Notes under the pieces: generated by a model
Seen by the model: only the letters and a program-made list of their open reading frames with translations
Told to the model about the DNA's origin: nothing
Database searches by the model: none
Part shown: positions 47,483-55,605 of the stretch, piece after piece
How positions within the stretch are numbered: the first letter of the stretch is position 1
How the letters are laid out: every line of letters begins with the position of its first letter
Virus record (IMG/VR): IMGVR_UViG_3300047564_003078
Location: 1-64,000 of that record
Strand: one strand, 5' to 3'
Source: a virus
DNA length: 64,000 bases
Translations under genes and position numbers: made by a program

Positions 47483-48878
47483 TTACGGATACGATATACA
47501 AAAACTATACTTAGAAATAATGCTCACAGATGCAGAAACATTTGTGCGTTGCCAAAGTGTGTTTGATTCAACTACGTTTGATCGTAGACTGCAAGACACT
47601 GCTAAATTTATCAACGAGTATGTTATTGCACACAACATTGTGCCCACGTTTGATATGGTTAATGCTGCAACCAAATCAGATCTTAAGAATCCAGGAACAC
47701 TTGAAGAAGCACACTATGATTGGCTACTACAAGAATTTGAAACATTCTCGAGACACAAAGCACTGGAAGCTGCTATTCTCAAAAGTGCAGACTTGCTGGA
47801 AAAGGGCGAGTATGGTCCTGTTGAAGAACTTGTAAAGCGGGCTGTACAAATTGGTTTGCAAAAAGACTTGGGTACAGACTACTTTGCTGACCCGCGACGC
47901 AGACTAGAAGCAATCAAAAGCAACAACGGGCAAGTTAGCACAGGCTGGCCCACACTGGACAAGAAACTGTTTGGCGGATTCAACAGAGGCGAACTCAATA
48001 TCTTTGCAGGCGGTTCGGGCTCGGGCAAGAGTTTGTTCCTTGCTAACATGGGTGTAAATTGGGCATTGGCTGGAATGAACGTGCTGTATCTCACTTTCGA
48101 ACTTAGCGAAAACCTAGTCAGTATGCGTATTGACAGTATGGTTACAGACATTCCCAGCAGAGACATCTTTAAGAGCATTGACGATGTTGAAATGAAAGTA
48201 AAGATGATTGGAAAGAAGTCGGGCAGTATACAAGTCAAGTACATGCCCACAGGCAAGAATGCCAATGACTTGCGTAGCTATATCAAAGAATATGAAATCA
48301 AAACAAAGAAAAAACTTGATGTTGTATTGGTAGACTATCTAGATCTTATGCATCCAATCGGACAAAAGATTTCAGCAGAAAATCTATTCGTCAAAGACAA
48401 GTATGTCAGTGAAGAACTGCGTAACCTAGCAATGGAACTGAACACAGTGTTTGTTACAGCAAGTCAGTTGAACAGAGCCAGCGTTGAAGAAATTGAATTT
48501 GATCACAGTCATATTTCCGGTGGTATTTCAAAGATCAATACTGCGGATAACTTGATCGGTATCTTCACAAGTCGTGCAATGAGAGAACGTGGACGTTATC
48601 AAATTCAGCTGATGAAAACACGCTCAAGCTCAGGTGTTAACAGCAAGATTGATTTGGAGTTTGATGTAGACAGTCTGCGTATTAGAGATCTTGGCGAGGA
48701 AGAAGAATTCAACGATTCTGACAAACGCAAGAGCACAGTGTTTGATCAACTCAAACGCAACAACAACGCTCCTACTGCACCTGACAATCCCAGCGAAGGC
48801 GACACTGTTGGAAAAATACGTGCAACCACAGACAGCACTGCATTAAGAAACTTCTTAAACAAACTAGACGTTGAATGA
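47460..48878 (+). CDS. 41: Replicative DNA helicase gp41 (DnaB-like)
   Basis: 472 aa. Walker A FAGGSGSGKSLF (about 180-191), LYLTFELSE, Walker B VVLVDYLDLM, and H4-type loop FVTASQLNRAS with ISGGISKINTADN. Unwinds the fork 5'-3' as a hexamer with gp61 primase. Acidic C-terminal tail. The next gene lies on the opposite strand. Confidence 0.95.
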   Translation: MATRQNTDYGYDIQKLYLEIMLTDAETFVRCQSVFDSTTFDRRLQDTAKFINEYVIAHNIVPTFDMVNAATKSDLKNPGTLEEAHYDWLLQEFETFSRHKALEAAILKSADLLEKGEYGPVEELVKRAVQIGLQKDLGTDYFADPRRRLEAIKSNNGQVSTGWPTLDKKLFGGFNRGELNIFAGGSGSGKSLFLANMGVNWALAGMNVLYLTFELSENLVSMRIDSMVTDIPSRDIFKSIDDVEMKVKMIGKKSGSIQVKYMPTGKNANDLRSYIKEYEIKTKKKLDVVLVDYLDLMHPIGQKISAENLFVKDKYVSEELRNLAMELNTVFVTASQLNRASVEEIEFDHSHISGGISKINTADNLIGIFTSRAMRERGRYQIQLMKTRSSSGVNSKIDLEFDVDSLRIRDLGEEEEFNDSDKRKSTVFDQLKRNNNAPTAPDNPSEGDTVGKIRATTDSTALRNFLNKLDVE

Positions 48879-48894
48879 GATATTATCTAGGAAG

Positions 48895-49656
48895 TCAGCC
48901 TACAAATAGACGCTGCCAAAAGGTCTGTGTTTGAACAGTACGCACCACGGGCAATCTACGCACACCTAATGCTCGGCTAGGATCATAGAGATCAATTCTA
49001 ACCGAGTTCTTTTGATTGCCGCCCAATATTTGCCAATACACCTTGCCATCTACAGTTACAGTGTCCACATAGAATCCTACATGACCTTGCCAGCTTTGTC
49101 TACCACGTGGAAACACCACTATGTCACCGGGCTGTGGATCCTCATGTTTATGATTCACAGGCTCGCCCCATTCTAAGAAACTTCTAGCCATCAACGGATA
49201 TTCACTTACACTCTCTGATCCTGCATGATCGCCGCTGTGCAACACCGAGTTAACAAAAGCTGCACACCACTCCGTCTGTCTTGGATCCACACCCAAAAAG
49301 TCTCGCAGTTCTGATCTGTGCTGTTGTTCGTTCTTGTCCACCCACTCGTAGGCCACATCAAGATAAAAAGTTTCTCTTATCTTAGGTGCAAACAAAGCTT
49401 GAAACAAAGGATCGTTGCGTCGCGGCGGTTCGGGCTCAGGCGGCACCGACACATTTGATATCACAGCATCAGGTCTACTGCGTGGTCGTGGACTGGTTTC
49501 CACCACTGTGACCACGGGCACCGACTCCGGTGTTGCTGGTTCTGTAACAGCATATACCACACCGCTGGCACGTTCTTCTATGTCTTGTGAAACAACTTGC
49601 AATTGACTGCAAGCCCCTAATATGCTGACAGCAGCTACGATTGTTGGTATTCTCAT
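48895..49656 (-). CDS. Lipoprotein with CHAP-like (TIGR02594-type) domain, candidate lysis enzyme
   Basis: 253 aa. Residues 1-16 are a lipoprotein signal with lipobox ILGAC, so it would be anchored to a membrane through Cys16. A Pro/Arg-rich linker (about 45-85) precedes a CHAP-like hydrolase region: EWCAAFVNSVLHSG (catalytic Cys), PGDIVVFPRGRQSWQGHVGF (His) and WQILGGNQKNSV. This would cleave peptidoglycan from the periplasm. SD GGAGGG. Confidence 0.8.
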   Translation of the reverse strand: MRIPTIVAAVSILGACSQLQVVSQDIEERASGVVYAVTEPATPESVPVVTVVETSPRPRSRPDAVISNVSVPPEPEPPRRNDPLFQALFAPKIRETFYLDVAYEWVDKNEQQHRSELRDFLGVDPRQTEWCAAFVNSVLHSGDHAGSESVSEYPLMARSFLEWGEPVNHKHEDPQPGDIVVFPRGRQSWQGHVGFYVDTVTVDGKVYWQILGGNQKNSVRIDLYDPSRALGVRRLPVVRTVQTQTFWQRLFVG

Positions 49657-49725
49657 ACTTGGCCCTCCTAGTACTTATACACACCAACAGAGATACTGCG
49701 TGTGGTAAGCAGGATCTTGCTGACT

Positions 49726-50427
49726 CTACTGTAGAAAATGTTCTATGCTGTGGGCTAAACTGCTGAAGTTGGCTGCTAACCAAGCATGTCCTGCAGGTCC
49801 AGGATGAGCACCATCTCTGGCACCTCGGTCAAAGAACACACCGTTCAACCGTGGATCGTCTATGCTGATCATCTGAACCTCAAACCCGTAGCGTTGGCTG
49901 AGACCGTATAGTGCATAGCGTGTGGTACGTACCATAGCACTCAACACACCTGGATGCATGGCAGTGCGAGTCCAATAACGCCGTATCACCGAAGGATCCG
50001 TCAACGGAACATTGGGACGACTGTGAACACTGAATGTGTCCGCTCGTGCATCCTCATAATGACCCAAATAACGTCTGCCTGGTGTAGGCTCCAAATAGTA
50101 CAGCACACTGATACGGTGGTTGCACTTTCGCAACAGCGTTTCCAAATAGTGTATGCAGGCTTCTTGTCCAGTACCACCTTCGCTGATGTTCATGGTTATG
50201 CCCATAACACTGCTCCAGGTTTGCTCCTCGCGAACTCCTACACCATAGGTACAACTGCAACCTAAACTGGCAGTGGTTGGCTCCGACACTGGCCAATCCA
50301 GTCCTCTAAATCCATAACGATTGTGACGATATTCTATGTCCACACCACGCCAGGCAGGATTGCCAAATCCTCTATCTCCTGCACATAACGGACCTACTGT
50401 ATAAGGCTTTACATGTGTTAATTGCAT
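49726..50427 (-). CDS. SGNH/GDSL-like hydrolase
   Basis: 233 aa from ATG 50427 (late box 5 nt upstream; the open frame further up is not used). Block I LGCSCTYGVGV carries the nucleophile Ser, and RDGAHPGPAGH the Asp-x-x-His. RHNRYGFRG precedes it. Family members remove acyl groups from sugars, possibly the capsule or LPS. Downstream of a leftward small gene, before the lipoprotein gene. Confidence 0.7.
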   Translation of the reverse strand: MQLTHVKPYTVGPLCAGDRGFGNPAWRGVDIEYRHNRYGFRGLDWPVSEPTTASLGCSCTYGVGVREEQTWSSVMGITMNISEGGTGQEACIHYLETLLRKCNHRISVLYYLEPTPGRRYLGHYEDARADTFSVHSRPNVPLTDPSVIRRYWTRTAMHPGVLSAMVRTTRYALYGLSQRYGFEVQMISIDDPRLNGVFFDRGARDGAHPGPAGHAWLAANFSSLAHSIEHFLQ

Positions 50428-50432
50428 ACAGA

Positions 50433-50440
50433 TATTTACC
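50433..50440 (-). promoter_or_regulatory. Late box, leaderless SGNH gene
   Basis: GGTAAATA read leftward, 5 nt before ATG 50427. Confidence 0.65.
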
Positions 50441-50556
50441 AAGAGCCCTAAGCCGCTCGCGGAAAAGCCCCACGCTGCGAAGCAGCTCGCGGTAGCAAAA
50501 AATAACAATTCAGTACCAGCGTACTAGAACCGTATATAAAAACAATTCTACATTGA

Positions 50557-50608
50557 CCACGTCGCTAGCACCCTAACGACACGTCGATAACCGCCTAGCG
50601 ACACGGTG
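50557..50608. repeat. Left border repeats (inverse of 59948-60029)
   Basis: CTAACGACACGTCGATAA (50573-50590) is the exact reverse complement of 59995-60012. Degenerate copies flank it (CCACGTCGCTAGC at 50557-50569 and CCTAGCGACACGGTG at 50594-50608). Confidence 0.8.
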
Positions 50609-50620
50609 TAGAAAAATACA

Positions 50621-50836
50621 TCATTCTATTATGCGTACACCGTCTGTACTCAACAAAAACAGTGTCATATTTTTAGGACTGTGATGAGCTGCACACACTA
50701 TTTCAAAATGTTCACTGGCTAACAGAGTAAACCCACGGTGAACCAATTCTACTCGTACCCATTGAACTTTTCCAAACGGGTACAAAAACATGCTACGGCG
50801 GTCTAACTCAACATGCAGTCGCCAAGTGTACAACAT
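50621..50836 (-). CDS. Small late protein, unknown
   Basis: 71 aa from ATG 50836, chosen because a late box lies 5 nt upstream. MLYTWRLHVELDRRSMFLYP and WVRVELVHRGFTLLASEHFE are beta-strand rich. No known motif. Confidence 0.55.
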   Translation of the reverse strand: MLYTWRLHVELDRRSMFLYPFGKVQWVRVELVHRGFTLLASEHFEIVCAAHHSPKNMTLFLLSTDGVRIIE

Positions 50837-50841
50837 AGAAA

Positions 50842-50849
50842 TATTTACC
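50842..50849 (-). promoter_or_regulatory. Late box, leaderless
   Basis: GGTAAATA read leftward, 5 nt before ATG 50836; nearly the same as the box at 50433. Confidence 0.65.
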
Positions 50850-50881
50850 GGAGCAACGCTCCAGTGCAGGCAGTTGATCAC

Positions 50882-51230
50882 TGCCTTGCAGTTTCAGTTG
50901 AGAGGGGTATACTGCGTAAAAAAAATACTGCAAAAAAAATTTACACGGAGTACTTGAGCAAGGTGGGACCGAGATTTCATACACAGTGAGAAAAAACTTG
51001 TGCTGCGGTTTTTTATAAAGAAGTACTTATAGTTTCAGGGTGGTGATCGTGCAACCCCTGGTATTTAAAATCGCTACTACGCTGTGTAAGCTTTTGTAAA
51101 TAAAGAATTATATGCGACCCCCCGAAGAGAAAAAATATTTTTCTTTGCCGACCTCAAGAGAAAATCCGCAGGTTGTCAAACACTGCGGAAGTTCTGTATA
51201 CATCAACGAAGGAGACAGCCGTTGTGATCG
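50882..51230. other. About 350-bp intergenic region at the end of the early block
   Basis: No convincing gene. Several A-runs and GC clusters. TTGTCA near 51175 and TATACA near 51200 resemble a weak rightward promoter, but only a 17-codon ORF follows. Separates the early leftward transcripts from the late leftward genes. Confidence 0.4.
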
Positions 51231-51605
51231 TTAGTCTGCTCTGCTGCCAGCGTAGGCAGTGTAACCATACTTGGTGAGCACACGAGCAGCAGCACGAGCA
51301 CCTGCTTCCTTAGCGTCCATGCTCTGCCCGGGCCACTGTGCAGGGTTCCACAGTTCGTAAGCCCGACCAGTGTAGTCAGGACGCAGTCCAATCTCCTTAA
51401 GCGTTTGACGCTCCAGCTTACCCAGCTTAGTGTTGCCCTTGTGCTTGGGATATACAGTGACCCAAGCAAAGCCGCAGTACATGGGTTCGCCATAAGCATT
51501 GCCGCCAGTGCTGGCTTTCCACTCTGCGATGTAGTCGTGTGCAGCAGCAGCAGCCGCAGTCAAGGTCTCGTCACGTACTTGGATGGTGTCCATGGTAAAG
51601 GTCAT
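51231..51605 (-). CDS. Early protein, unknown
   Basis: 124 aa. Ala-rich N-terminal helix (ETLTAAAAAAHDYIAEWKAS), then MYCGFAWVTVYPKHKGNTKL and LERQTLKEIGLRPDY. Known phages have similar small early proteins of unknown role. SD AAAGGA. Last gene of the leftward early block. Confidence 0.7.
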   Translation of the reverse strand: MTFTMDTIQVRDETLTAAAAAAHDYIAEWKASTGGNAYGEPMYCGFAWVTVYPKHKGNTKLGKLERQTLKEIGLRPDYTGRAYELWNPAQWPGQSMDAKEAGARAAARVLTKYGYTAYAGSRAD

Positions 51606-51635
51606 CTTGTGTTCCTTTGTGTTGCCTACAGTGTT

Positions 51636-51663
51636 TATATAGTACGCTGCGGTGGAAGGTCAA
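51636..51663 (-). promoter_or_regulatory. Early promoter (gene 51231-51605)
   Basis: TTGACC, 16 nt, TATATA; leader CTGTAGGCAACAC. Confidence 0.75.
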
Positions 51664-51887
51664 GCCACTGTGGCGAAGTTTTCTTGCCGCAGAGGCAGAT
51701 AGTTCTTTGCCACAGCATAGCGGATCAATTGACGATCCAGTTCAGTGAGTGTGGTCACACGGTTAGGAGTCTCCAGTTCAAATGCCAGTTGGCTTGCGGC
51801 ATTGGCGATGCGATCGTTGAGATCACGTTCAGCAGTGCAGCGGAGACGATACATGATCTGTTGGACTTGAGCGGCAGTGAGTTTCAT
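51660..51887 (-). CDS. Early protein, unknown
   Basis: 75 aa, helical (MKLTAAQVQQIMYRLRCTAE). ATGA overlap with the upstream 43-aa gene; SD GGAAGAG. The promoter of the next gene lies immediately downstream. Confidence 0.7.
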   Translation of the reverse strand: MKLTAAQVQQIMYRLRCTAERDLNDRIANAASQLAFELETPNRVTTLTELDRQLIRYAVAKNYLPLRQENFATVA

Positions 51888-52015
51888 TTCTCTTCCTCAT
51901 ATACTAGGACAGGGTCGTGTGCATTGCGTGGTGCAGTGGTCATTGCGATAGCGTCTTCTAGACGTGTGACCACAGCTACGATTTCGCGGGTAAGATAGTC
52001 GCGGATGATATACAT
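51884..52015 (-). CDS. 43-residue early protein
   Basis: MYIIRDYLTREIVAVVTRLE... ending VYEEEK. Starts 1 nt after the membrane-protein stop; overlaps the following gene by 4 nt. Beta-alpha type, unknown. Confidence 0.6.
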   Translation of the reverse strand: MYIIRDYLTREIVAVVTRLEDAIAMTTAPRNAHDPVLVYEEEK

Positions 52016-52016
52016 G

Positions 52017-52208
52017 TTAGTCTCGCTTGATTCGAACAGTGCTCTTGCCAAAGAACGCAACCAGCACAACCATTGCCAGCCAGTTCCAGAAGCTGTAGGC
52101 AATGCCCATAGCGAACAGAGTGTTCAGTGCCCAAATCGCAGCCAAGGGCCAAAGGAAGACCCAAAGGATGATGGTGAGCACAAGGGTAGTTCCAAACCAG
52201 GTCTTCAT
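52017..52208 (-). CDS. Small membrane protein
   Basis: 63 aa with two hydrophobic segments (TTLVLTIILWVFLWPLAAIW and SFWNWLAMVVLVAFFG). Basic C-terminus (KSTVRIKRD) predicted cytoplasmic. Second gene of the operon started at 52467; SD AGGAGA. Confidence 0.7.
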   Translation of the reverse strand: MKTWFGTTLVLTIILWVFLWPLAAIWALNTLFAMGIAYSFWNWLAMVVLVAFFGKSTVRIKRD

Positions 52209-52221
52209 CTCAGTTCTCCTA

Positions 52222-52467
52222 TCAAAATTCGTCGATCAGTGCGAAGTCGTCATCGCCCTCGTAGTGGTCTTGGTAGTCATCTGCACTGTAGGTATAGATT
52301 GTGCTGTATTCGCCGTTGCTGAGGTGAACCGCAACATCAATGGTGTTGTATCCGCCAAAGCCGTCTTCAACATAATCATCTGCCCAACGCAGGGCTTCAC
52401 TGCGAGTGTCAGCTTCATGCAGCAGGCATTCGGTGGTGTAGCCATAGTCGCCATAGATCTTGTACAT
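52222..52467 (-). CDS. Acidic early protein
   Basis: 81 aa, Tyr/Asp-rich (MYKIYGDYGYTTECLLHEAD, ending YEGDDDFALIDEF). Strongly acidic, DNA-mimic-like in charge, but no such function can be shown. First gene of a four-gene operon. Confidence 0.7.
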   Translation of the reverse strand: MYKIYGDYGYTTECLLHEADTRSEALRWADDYVEDGFGGYNTIDVAVHLSNGEYSTIYTYSADDYQDHYEGDDDFALIDEF

Positions 52468-52495
52468 CGTCGTCTCCTGTGTTGCCTACAGTCTA

Positions 52496-52524
52496 CATAT
52501 AGTGTTCTGGTTTCGGTTTGTCAA
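52496..52524 (-). promoter_or_regulatory. Early promoter (operon from 52467)
   Basis: TTGACA, 17 nt, TATATG; leader GACTGTAGGCAACACAGGAG. Confidence 0.8.
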
Positions 52525-52551
52525 CCTCTAACAGCGGGGTTCTGTGATTTT

Positions 52552-52722
52552 TTATTCCAGAGCCTCAGTGCAGTCGCAGTCCATCATATACTCGCTCATG
52601 ATGCTGTCGTATGCAACATCACGCTTGGCCTGCCATTGTCCCACAGTCTCAGGACTGAACACGTACACCAGCACGATGAGCCATGCAGTGGCGAAGAACA
52701 GGTTCGTTGGGTAGTTTTGCAT
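52552..52722 (-). CDS. 56-residue single-span protein
   Basis: MQNYPTNLFFATAWLIVLVY begins with a membrane span; the acidic tail ends MMDCDCTEALE with two Cys. SD GGAGAAA. Follows the 91-aa gene by 1 nt. Confidence 0.65.
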   Translation of the reverse strand: MQNYPTNLFFATAWLIVLVYVFSPETVGQWQAKRDVAYDSIMSEYMMDCDCTEALE

Positions 52723-52723
52723 C

Positions 52724-52999
52724 TTATTTCTCCTCTTTCACGCCCATTGCACGGGCAGCGGCTACACCTGCTTCAGTGAGGTACAGCACACGGTTACGGG
52801 TCTCAGTTTCGACAAACAGGCAACCAGCGTCATCTCCGCGTCCTTGGTTCCAGCTTTGGAGACGTGCATCTGGGTTCTTCAGCAGTGCGGTGAGTGCCAT
52901 CTTGCGAGCACGGTCGCCTTCGTTGTACTTGCCATTGCAGCCGCACATGCAGCCAGGCTTGCCAGCGTATGAACGGACGGTGTGTTCCAGTGCGAGCAT
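52724..52999 (-). CDS. Early protein, Cys-cluster
   Basis: 91 aa from ATG 52999. GKPGCMCGCNGKYNEGDRAR forms a Cys cluster that may bind metal; RVLYLTEAGVAAARAMG resembles a winged-helix end. Conserved small early phage protein type; function unknown. Confidence 0.65.
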   Translation of the reverse strand: MLALEHTVRSYAGKPGCMCGCNGKYNEGDRARKMALTALLKNPDARLQSWNQGRGDDAGCLFVETETRNRVLYLTEAGVAAARAMGVKEEK

Positions 53000-53032
53000 C
53001 GTGTATCCCTCTTCGTTGCTGCCTACATGTTT

Positions 53033-53061
53033 AATATAGTAACCGTTCAACGGTTTGTCAA
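53033..53061 (-). promoter_or_regulatory. Early promoter (operon from 52999)
   Basis: TTGACA, 17 nt, TATATT; the spacer holds the palindrome AACCGTTGAACGGTT. Confidence 0.85.
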
Positions 53062-53456
53062 GAGCCTTCAGCCACTTTTTCTAGGTCTGCCAAAAGATTT
53101 TTCAGAGCCGCGATACGCTCTTGGCTAGGAAAGAAGCGGCCTGAATAGCTGTAGCCCTCCTTGAGTTCCTGCTCCATAGCACGAGCGATTCGCACCTGCT
53201 CCTTGCGACGAGTCTCGCTCTCTTGGATCATACGCAGTTTGGCAGCCTGCATCAAGCTAGGACCATAATCGTCCTTGTAAGCATCTCCCGTCTTGGTGAA
53301 ACGATACTCCCGGTCATCGCTTTGGACGAAGATGTGTCCGTGTCCGTTGACCTTGGTCACAGTGCCAAAGCGGCTCATCAAGATCGTGCCGTGGCGATGT
53401 TGACGAACAATACCAACCGTTTCACCAACCTCAGTAACGAACTCACCGTATGCCAT
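53058..53456 (-). CDS. Early protein with KOW/SH3-like N-terminus
   Basis: 132 aa. VGETVGIVRQHRHGTILMSR and FGTVTKVNGHGHIFVQSDD resemble a KOW or SH3-like barrel; the rest is a charged helix (RRKEQVRIARAMEQELKEG). Similar in style to 58571-58852. May bind RNA or ribosomes; unproven. Confidence 0.7.
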   Translation of the reverse strand: MAYGEFVTEVGETVGIVRQHRHGTILMSRFGTVTKVNGHGHIFVQSDDREYRFTKTGDAYKDDYGPSLMQAAKLRMIQESETRRKEQVRIARAMEQELKEGYSYSGRFFPSQERIAALKNLLADLEKVAEGS

Positions 53457-53494
53457 CTGCTTGTGCTCCTCTAGCAGTGTTGCCCTACATGTTT

Positions 53495-53523
53495 AATATA
53501 GTCATGGTGACCGCAAAGGTCAA
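53495..53523 (-). promoter_or_regulatory. Early promoter (53058-53456)
   Basis: TTGACC, 17 nt, TATATT; GGTTGACC and GGTCACC form an imperfect inverted repeat around the -35. Confidence 0.85.
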
Positions 53524-53542
53524 CCTCGAACTCAATCTTTTT

Positions 53543-53734
53543 TTAGATTCCGTCGTAGTCGGGCAGTGCCTGCAGGCGGGGGATTTCCTTTTGGATGATC
53601 TCCAACTCCTGTGCTTCGGGCACAGGCGGCATGGAGTAGGCCATAGCCAACCAGCCAATGGTGTATTCTGTGCCACACTTCTGACGCAGGAGTTTGACGA
53701 AGTCTTGCTTGACGTAGAACGGTTTGGTTTCCAT
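53543..53734 (-). CDS. Small early protein
   Basis: 63 aa, METKPFYVKQDFVKLLRQKC..., helical with a Pro-rich middle (MPPVPEAQELEII). Own promoter. Unknown. Confidence 0.65.
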   Translation of the reverse strand: METKPFYVKQDFVKLLRQKCGTEYTIGWLAMAYSMPPVPEAQELEIIQKEIPRLQALPDYDGI

Positions 53735-53762
53735 CTTGTGCTCCTTGCTGCCTACACGTTTA

Positions 53763-53791
53763 ATATAGTAGGTGCGACCCTGGTTGTCAAG
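53763..53791 (-). promoter_or_regulatory. Early promoter (53543-53734)
   Basis: TTGACA, 17 nt, TATATT; GGTGCG and CGCACC flank the -35/spacer. Confidence 0.85.
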
Positions 53792-53811
53792 AGCCGCACC
53801 AGAATTTTTTT

Positions 53812-54096
53812 TTACATGCTCCAGTAGGTTTCGCTAGCGGGCGAGCAAGCCAGTGGCGTGTTCACGCTCTCCTCGTACTCAACACCGCTCATCAAATTGA
53901 CTCGCTTCACAGTCCGCTCAATGTGACGGAAGTAGTATTCTTTCTCTGCGATGCCGTAGCAGTAGATTGGATGATTAGGATCTGTTTGCAATTGACCTTT
54001 GCCCATACGAGTCAGTTGGGCCTGAGCAGCGGCGTGCGTCTTGTACTCCTTGCTGACGATGCGAGTGTCGTGCCGATCGTAAAGAAAGTATCCCAT
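53812..54096 (-). CDS. Early protein, unknown
   Basis: 94 aa. MGYFLYDRHDTRIVSKEYKT and AAAQAQLTRMGKGQ resemble a short protein found in many phage early regions. Function unknown. Confidence 0.7.
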   Translation of the reverse strand: MGYFLYDRHDTRIVSKEYKTHAAAQAQLTRMGKGQLQTDPNHPIYCYGIAEKEYYFRHIERTVKRVNLMSGVEYEESVNTPLACSPASETYWSM

Positions 54097-54130
54097 CTTC
54101 GTTCCCTCTTGTGTGTAGCCCTACTCAGCA

Positions 54131-54159
54131 TATATAGCACGCCAAGTAGGGCTCGTCAA
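54131..54159 (-). promoter_or_regulatory. Early promoter, variant (53812-54096)
   Basis: TTGACG, 17 nt, TATATA; leader differs (GAGTAGGGCTACACAC). Confidence 0.7.
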
Positions 54160-54164
54160 CCGGT

Positions 54165-54353
54165 TTATGCTGAGAAATTGTGTTCTCTGAACAGAACGTC
54201 TAGCACACTGTCAATGGTCTCTCTGTCTGTTGCCAGCAGTTGATAACCGTGTGCGAGCAGTGCAGCCTTGATGCTCCAGATCTGTTCATAGCGGTCGGCG
54301 TCTCGGTTGAGGTTGTTGGCTACGAACTTTGCTACTTGTTGATGGAATGTCAT
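54165..54353 (-). CDS. Small early protein
   Basis: 62 aa, helical (MTFHQQVAKFVANNLNRDAD, LDVLFREHNFSA). Own promoter. Unknown. Confidence 0.65.
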   Translation of the reverse strand: MTFHQQVAKFVANNLNRDADRYEQIWSIKAALLAHGYQLLATDRETIDSVLDVLFREHNFSA

Positions 54354-54388
54354 TGTGTGTTCCCTCTGTTGTGTTGCCCTACATGTTT

Positions 54389-54417
54389 AATATAGTAGGT
54401 GGCAGATGGGTTGTCAA
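54389..54417 (-). promoter_or_regulatory. Early promoter (54165-54353)
   Basis: TTGACA, 17 nt, TATATT; leader ATGTAGGGCAACAC. Confidence 0.85.
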
Positions 54418-54437
54418 GAGGTAAGATGAAAAAAATG

Positions 54438-54468
54438 CCCTAGCAGGATGAGGGCGGTCCTGCTAGGG
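54438..54468 (-). terminator. Leftward rho-independent terminator after AAA+ gene
   Basis: CCCTAGCAGGA / TCCTGCTAGGG perfect 11-bp stem, 9-nt loop, then a T-run when read leftward. A second imperfect hairpin (about 54473-54505) precedes it. Confidence 0.85.
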
Positions 54469-54550
54469 CTATGGGGAGCAGAGCGTGAGGGCTACGCTGT
54501 TCCCCTTCAGACCAGGACGAGGGCACATCCCAGCCTAACCGGATACGGAG

Positions 54551-55549
54551 TTACACTCGACGCATCACGGTGTTCTCAGCAAAGACTTCCCAACGATCAG
54601 GAAAGCTCACTGCCAAGTCTGCCACCTTTAGTACAGTCCGAAGACTGAGTTCACGTAGGCGGTTCTTGTTAATATCCACGAACTCAATGATATCTTCTTT
54701 GACTTCGTCACCGAGGTTGTATGCATCCAACATGCCATCACGGATCACTTGACGGATACGCAGCATCTTCTCACGCTCAGTGTCAATGGTCAGGTCCATG
54801 TAGTGGCAGCGGCTTTCCAGAGCTTCTAGGTGCTCACGCAGCTTGCCTTTGACCTTTCCAAACTTGAGGTTGGTGATAAAGATAGCACTTGCCTTGAAAG
54901 TGAAGCAATCTGGAATGCCTTCTTGCCGCAGCTTGTGGCTATCCGTGTTCCAGTGGATCTTGCGGTTCTTCTTTGAGTCCAGAGCTGCCTTAAGAATGTT
55001 CAGCGACAGTTCGTCCGAGAAGATGCTGTCACAGTCGTCGAACACGATCACATTGCCTTCGTCTGCCATCTTGTACAGTTTGGCATAGAGACCCAACGCA
55101 CTCATGGCACCTTTGACCACTTCGTGTGTCTTGCGACCGCCCATGTCTTCCATCATCTTGTAACGATCAAGGACTTCTTCTACACCGTGACTCTTGCCAA
55201 CACCAGGAGGACCTGATACGATCATTGCTCGCACATCGCCCTTCTTCACAGCTTTGGTCATGTCGGTGAGCATATTGAAACGATCACGCAGTCTAGCGAT
55301 GATGTCTTCGTCCGACTCCTCTTGACCCGCGGCGGTTATGGAGCCTTCAGTTTCAACAACCGAGTCTGCACCTGCTACCATCACCTTGATATTGCGGTCT
55401 GGAAACCCAGGGACAGCCGCACCATCAACTGTCACATAACCGCCGCGAACGCCAACCTTGTATCCTTCTGCAACAGGCAAGGTCATGCCTGCTACGCTAA
55501 CCATCTTGCCACGCAGTTTGAATTCGCCGTCTTGGAATTTCATGTTCAT
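54551..55549 (-). CDS. AAA+ ATPase
   Basis: 332 aa. Walker A IVSGPPGVGKSHGVE (about 109-123), Walker B GNVIVFDDCDSIFSD, sensor-1 FITN, and an arginine-bearing helix (LEALESRCHY). A beta-rich N-terminal domain (about 1-80) may bind a partner. Family common in large myophage early regions; clamp-loader-like or MoxR-like remodelling of a phage or host complex is possible. Followed by a terminator. Confidence 0.85.
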   Translation of the reverse strand: MNMKFQDGEFKLRGKMVSVAGMTLPVAEGYKVGVRGGYVTVDGAAVPGFPDRNIKVMVAGADSVVETEGSITAAGQEESDEDIIARLRDRFNMLTDMTKAVKKGDVRAMIVSGPPGVGKSHGVEEVLDRYKMMEDMGGRKTHEVVKGAMSALGLYAKLYKMADEGNVIVFDDCDSIFSDELSLNILKAALDSKKNRKIHWNTDSHKLRQEGIPDCFTFKASAIFITNLKFGKVKGKLREHLEALESRCHYMDLTIDTEREKMLRIRQVIRDGMLDAYNLGDEVKEDIIEFVDINKNRLRELSLRTVLKVADLAVSFPDRWEVFAENTVMRRV

Positions 55550-55575
55550 GTGTTTTGCCCTCGTTGTATCTGTTC

Positions 55576-55603
55576 AGTATACATGTTCTTGCAGTGTTGT
55601 CAA
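55576..55603 (-). promoter_or_regulatory. Early promoter, variant (AAA+ gene)
   Basis: TTGACA, 16 nt, TATACT; the leader lacks the GTAGGCAACAC block. Confidence 0.75.
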
Positions 55604-55605
55604 CC

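Larger units (their letters stand above)
50428..50620. other. Non-coding spacer with short repeats
   Basis: No gene seen. Contains two GCTCGCGG copies (about 50455 and 50485) and the left array of CGACACGTCG-type repeats. Confidence 0.5.

Noticed and set aside
50427-50508. N-terminal extension of the SGNH hydrolase
   Set aside because: Would cross the late box at 50433-50440; translation of the extension is repeat-derived.
51222-51275. Short rightward ORF (17 codons) after a SD-like AAGGAG
   Set aside because: Too short, GTG start, overlaps the end of the leftward gene; promoter weak.
52102-52779. 225-codon rightward ORF across early genes
   Set aside because: Lies antisense to several leftward genes, each with SD and promoter; translation passes through the promoter at 52496-52524.
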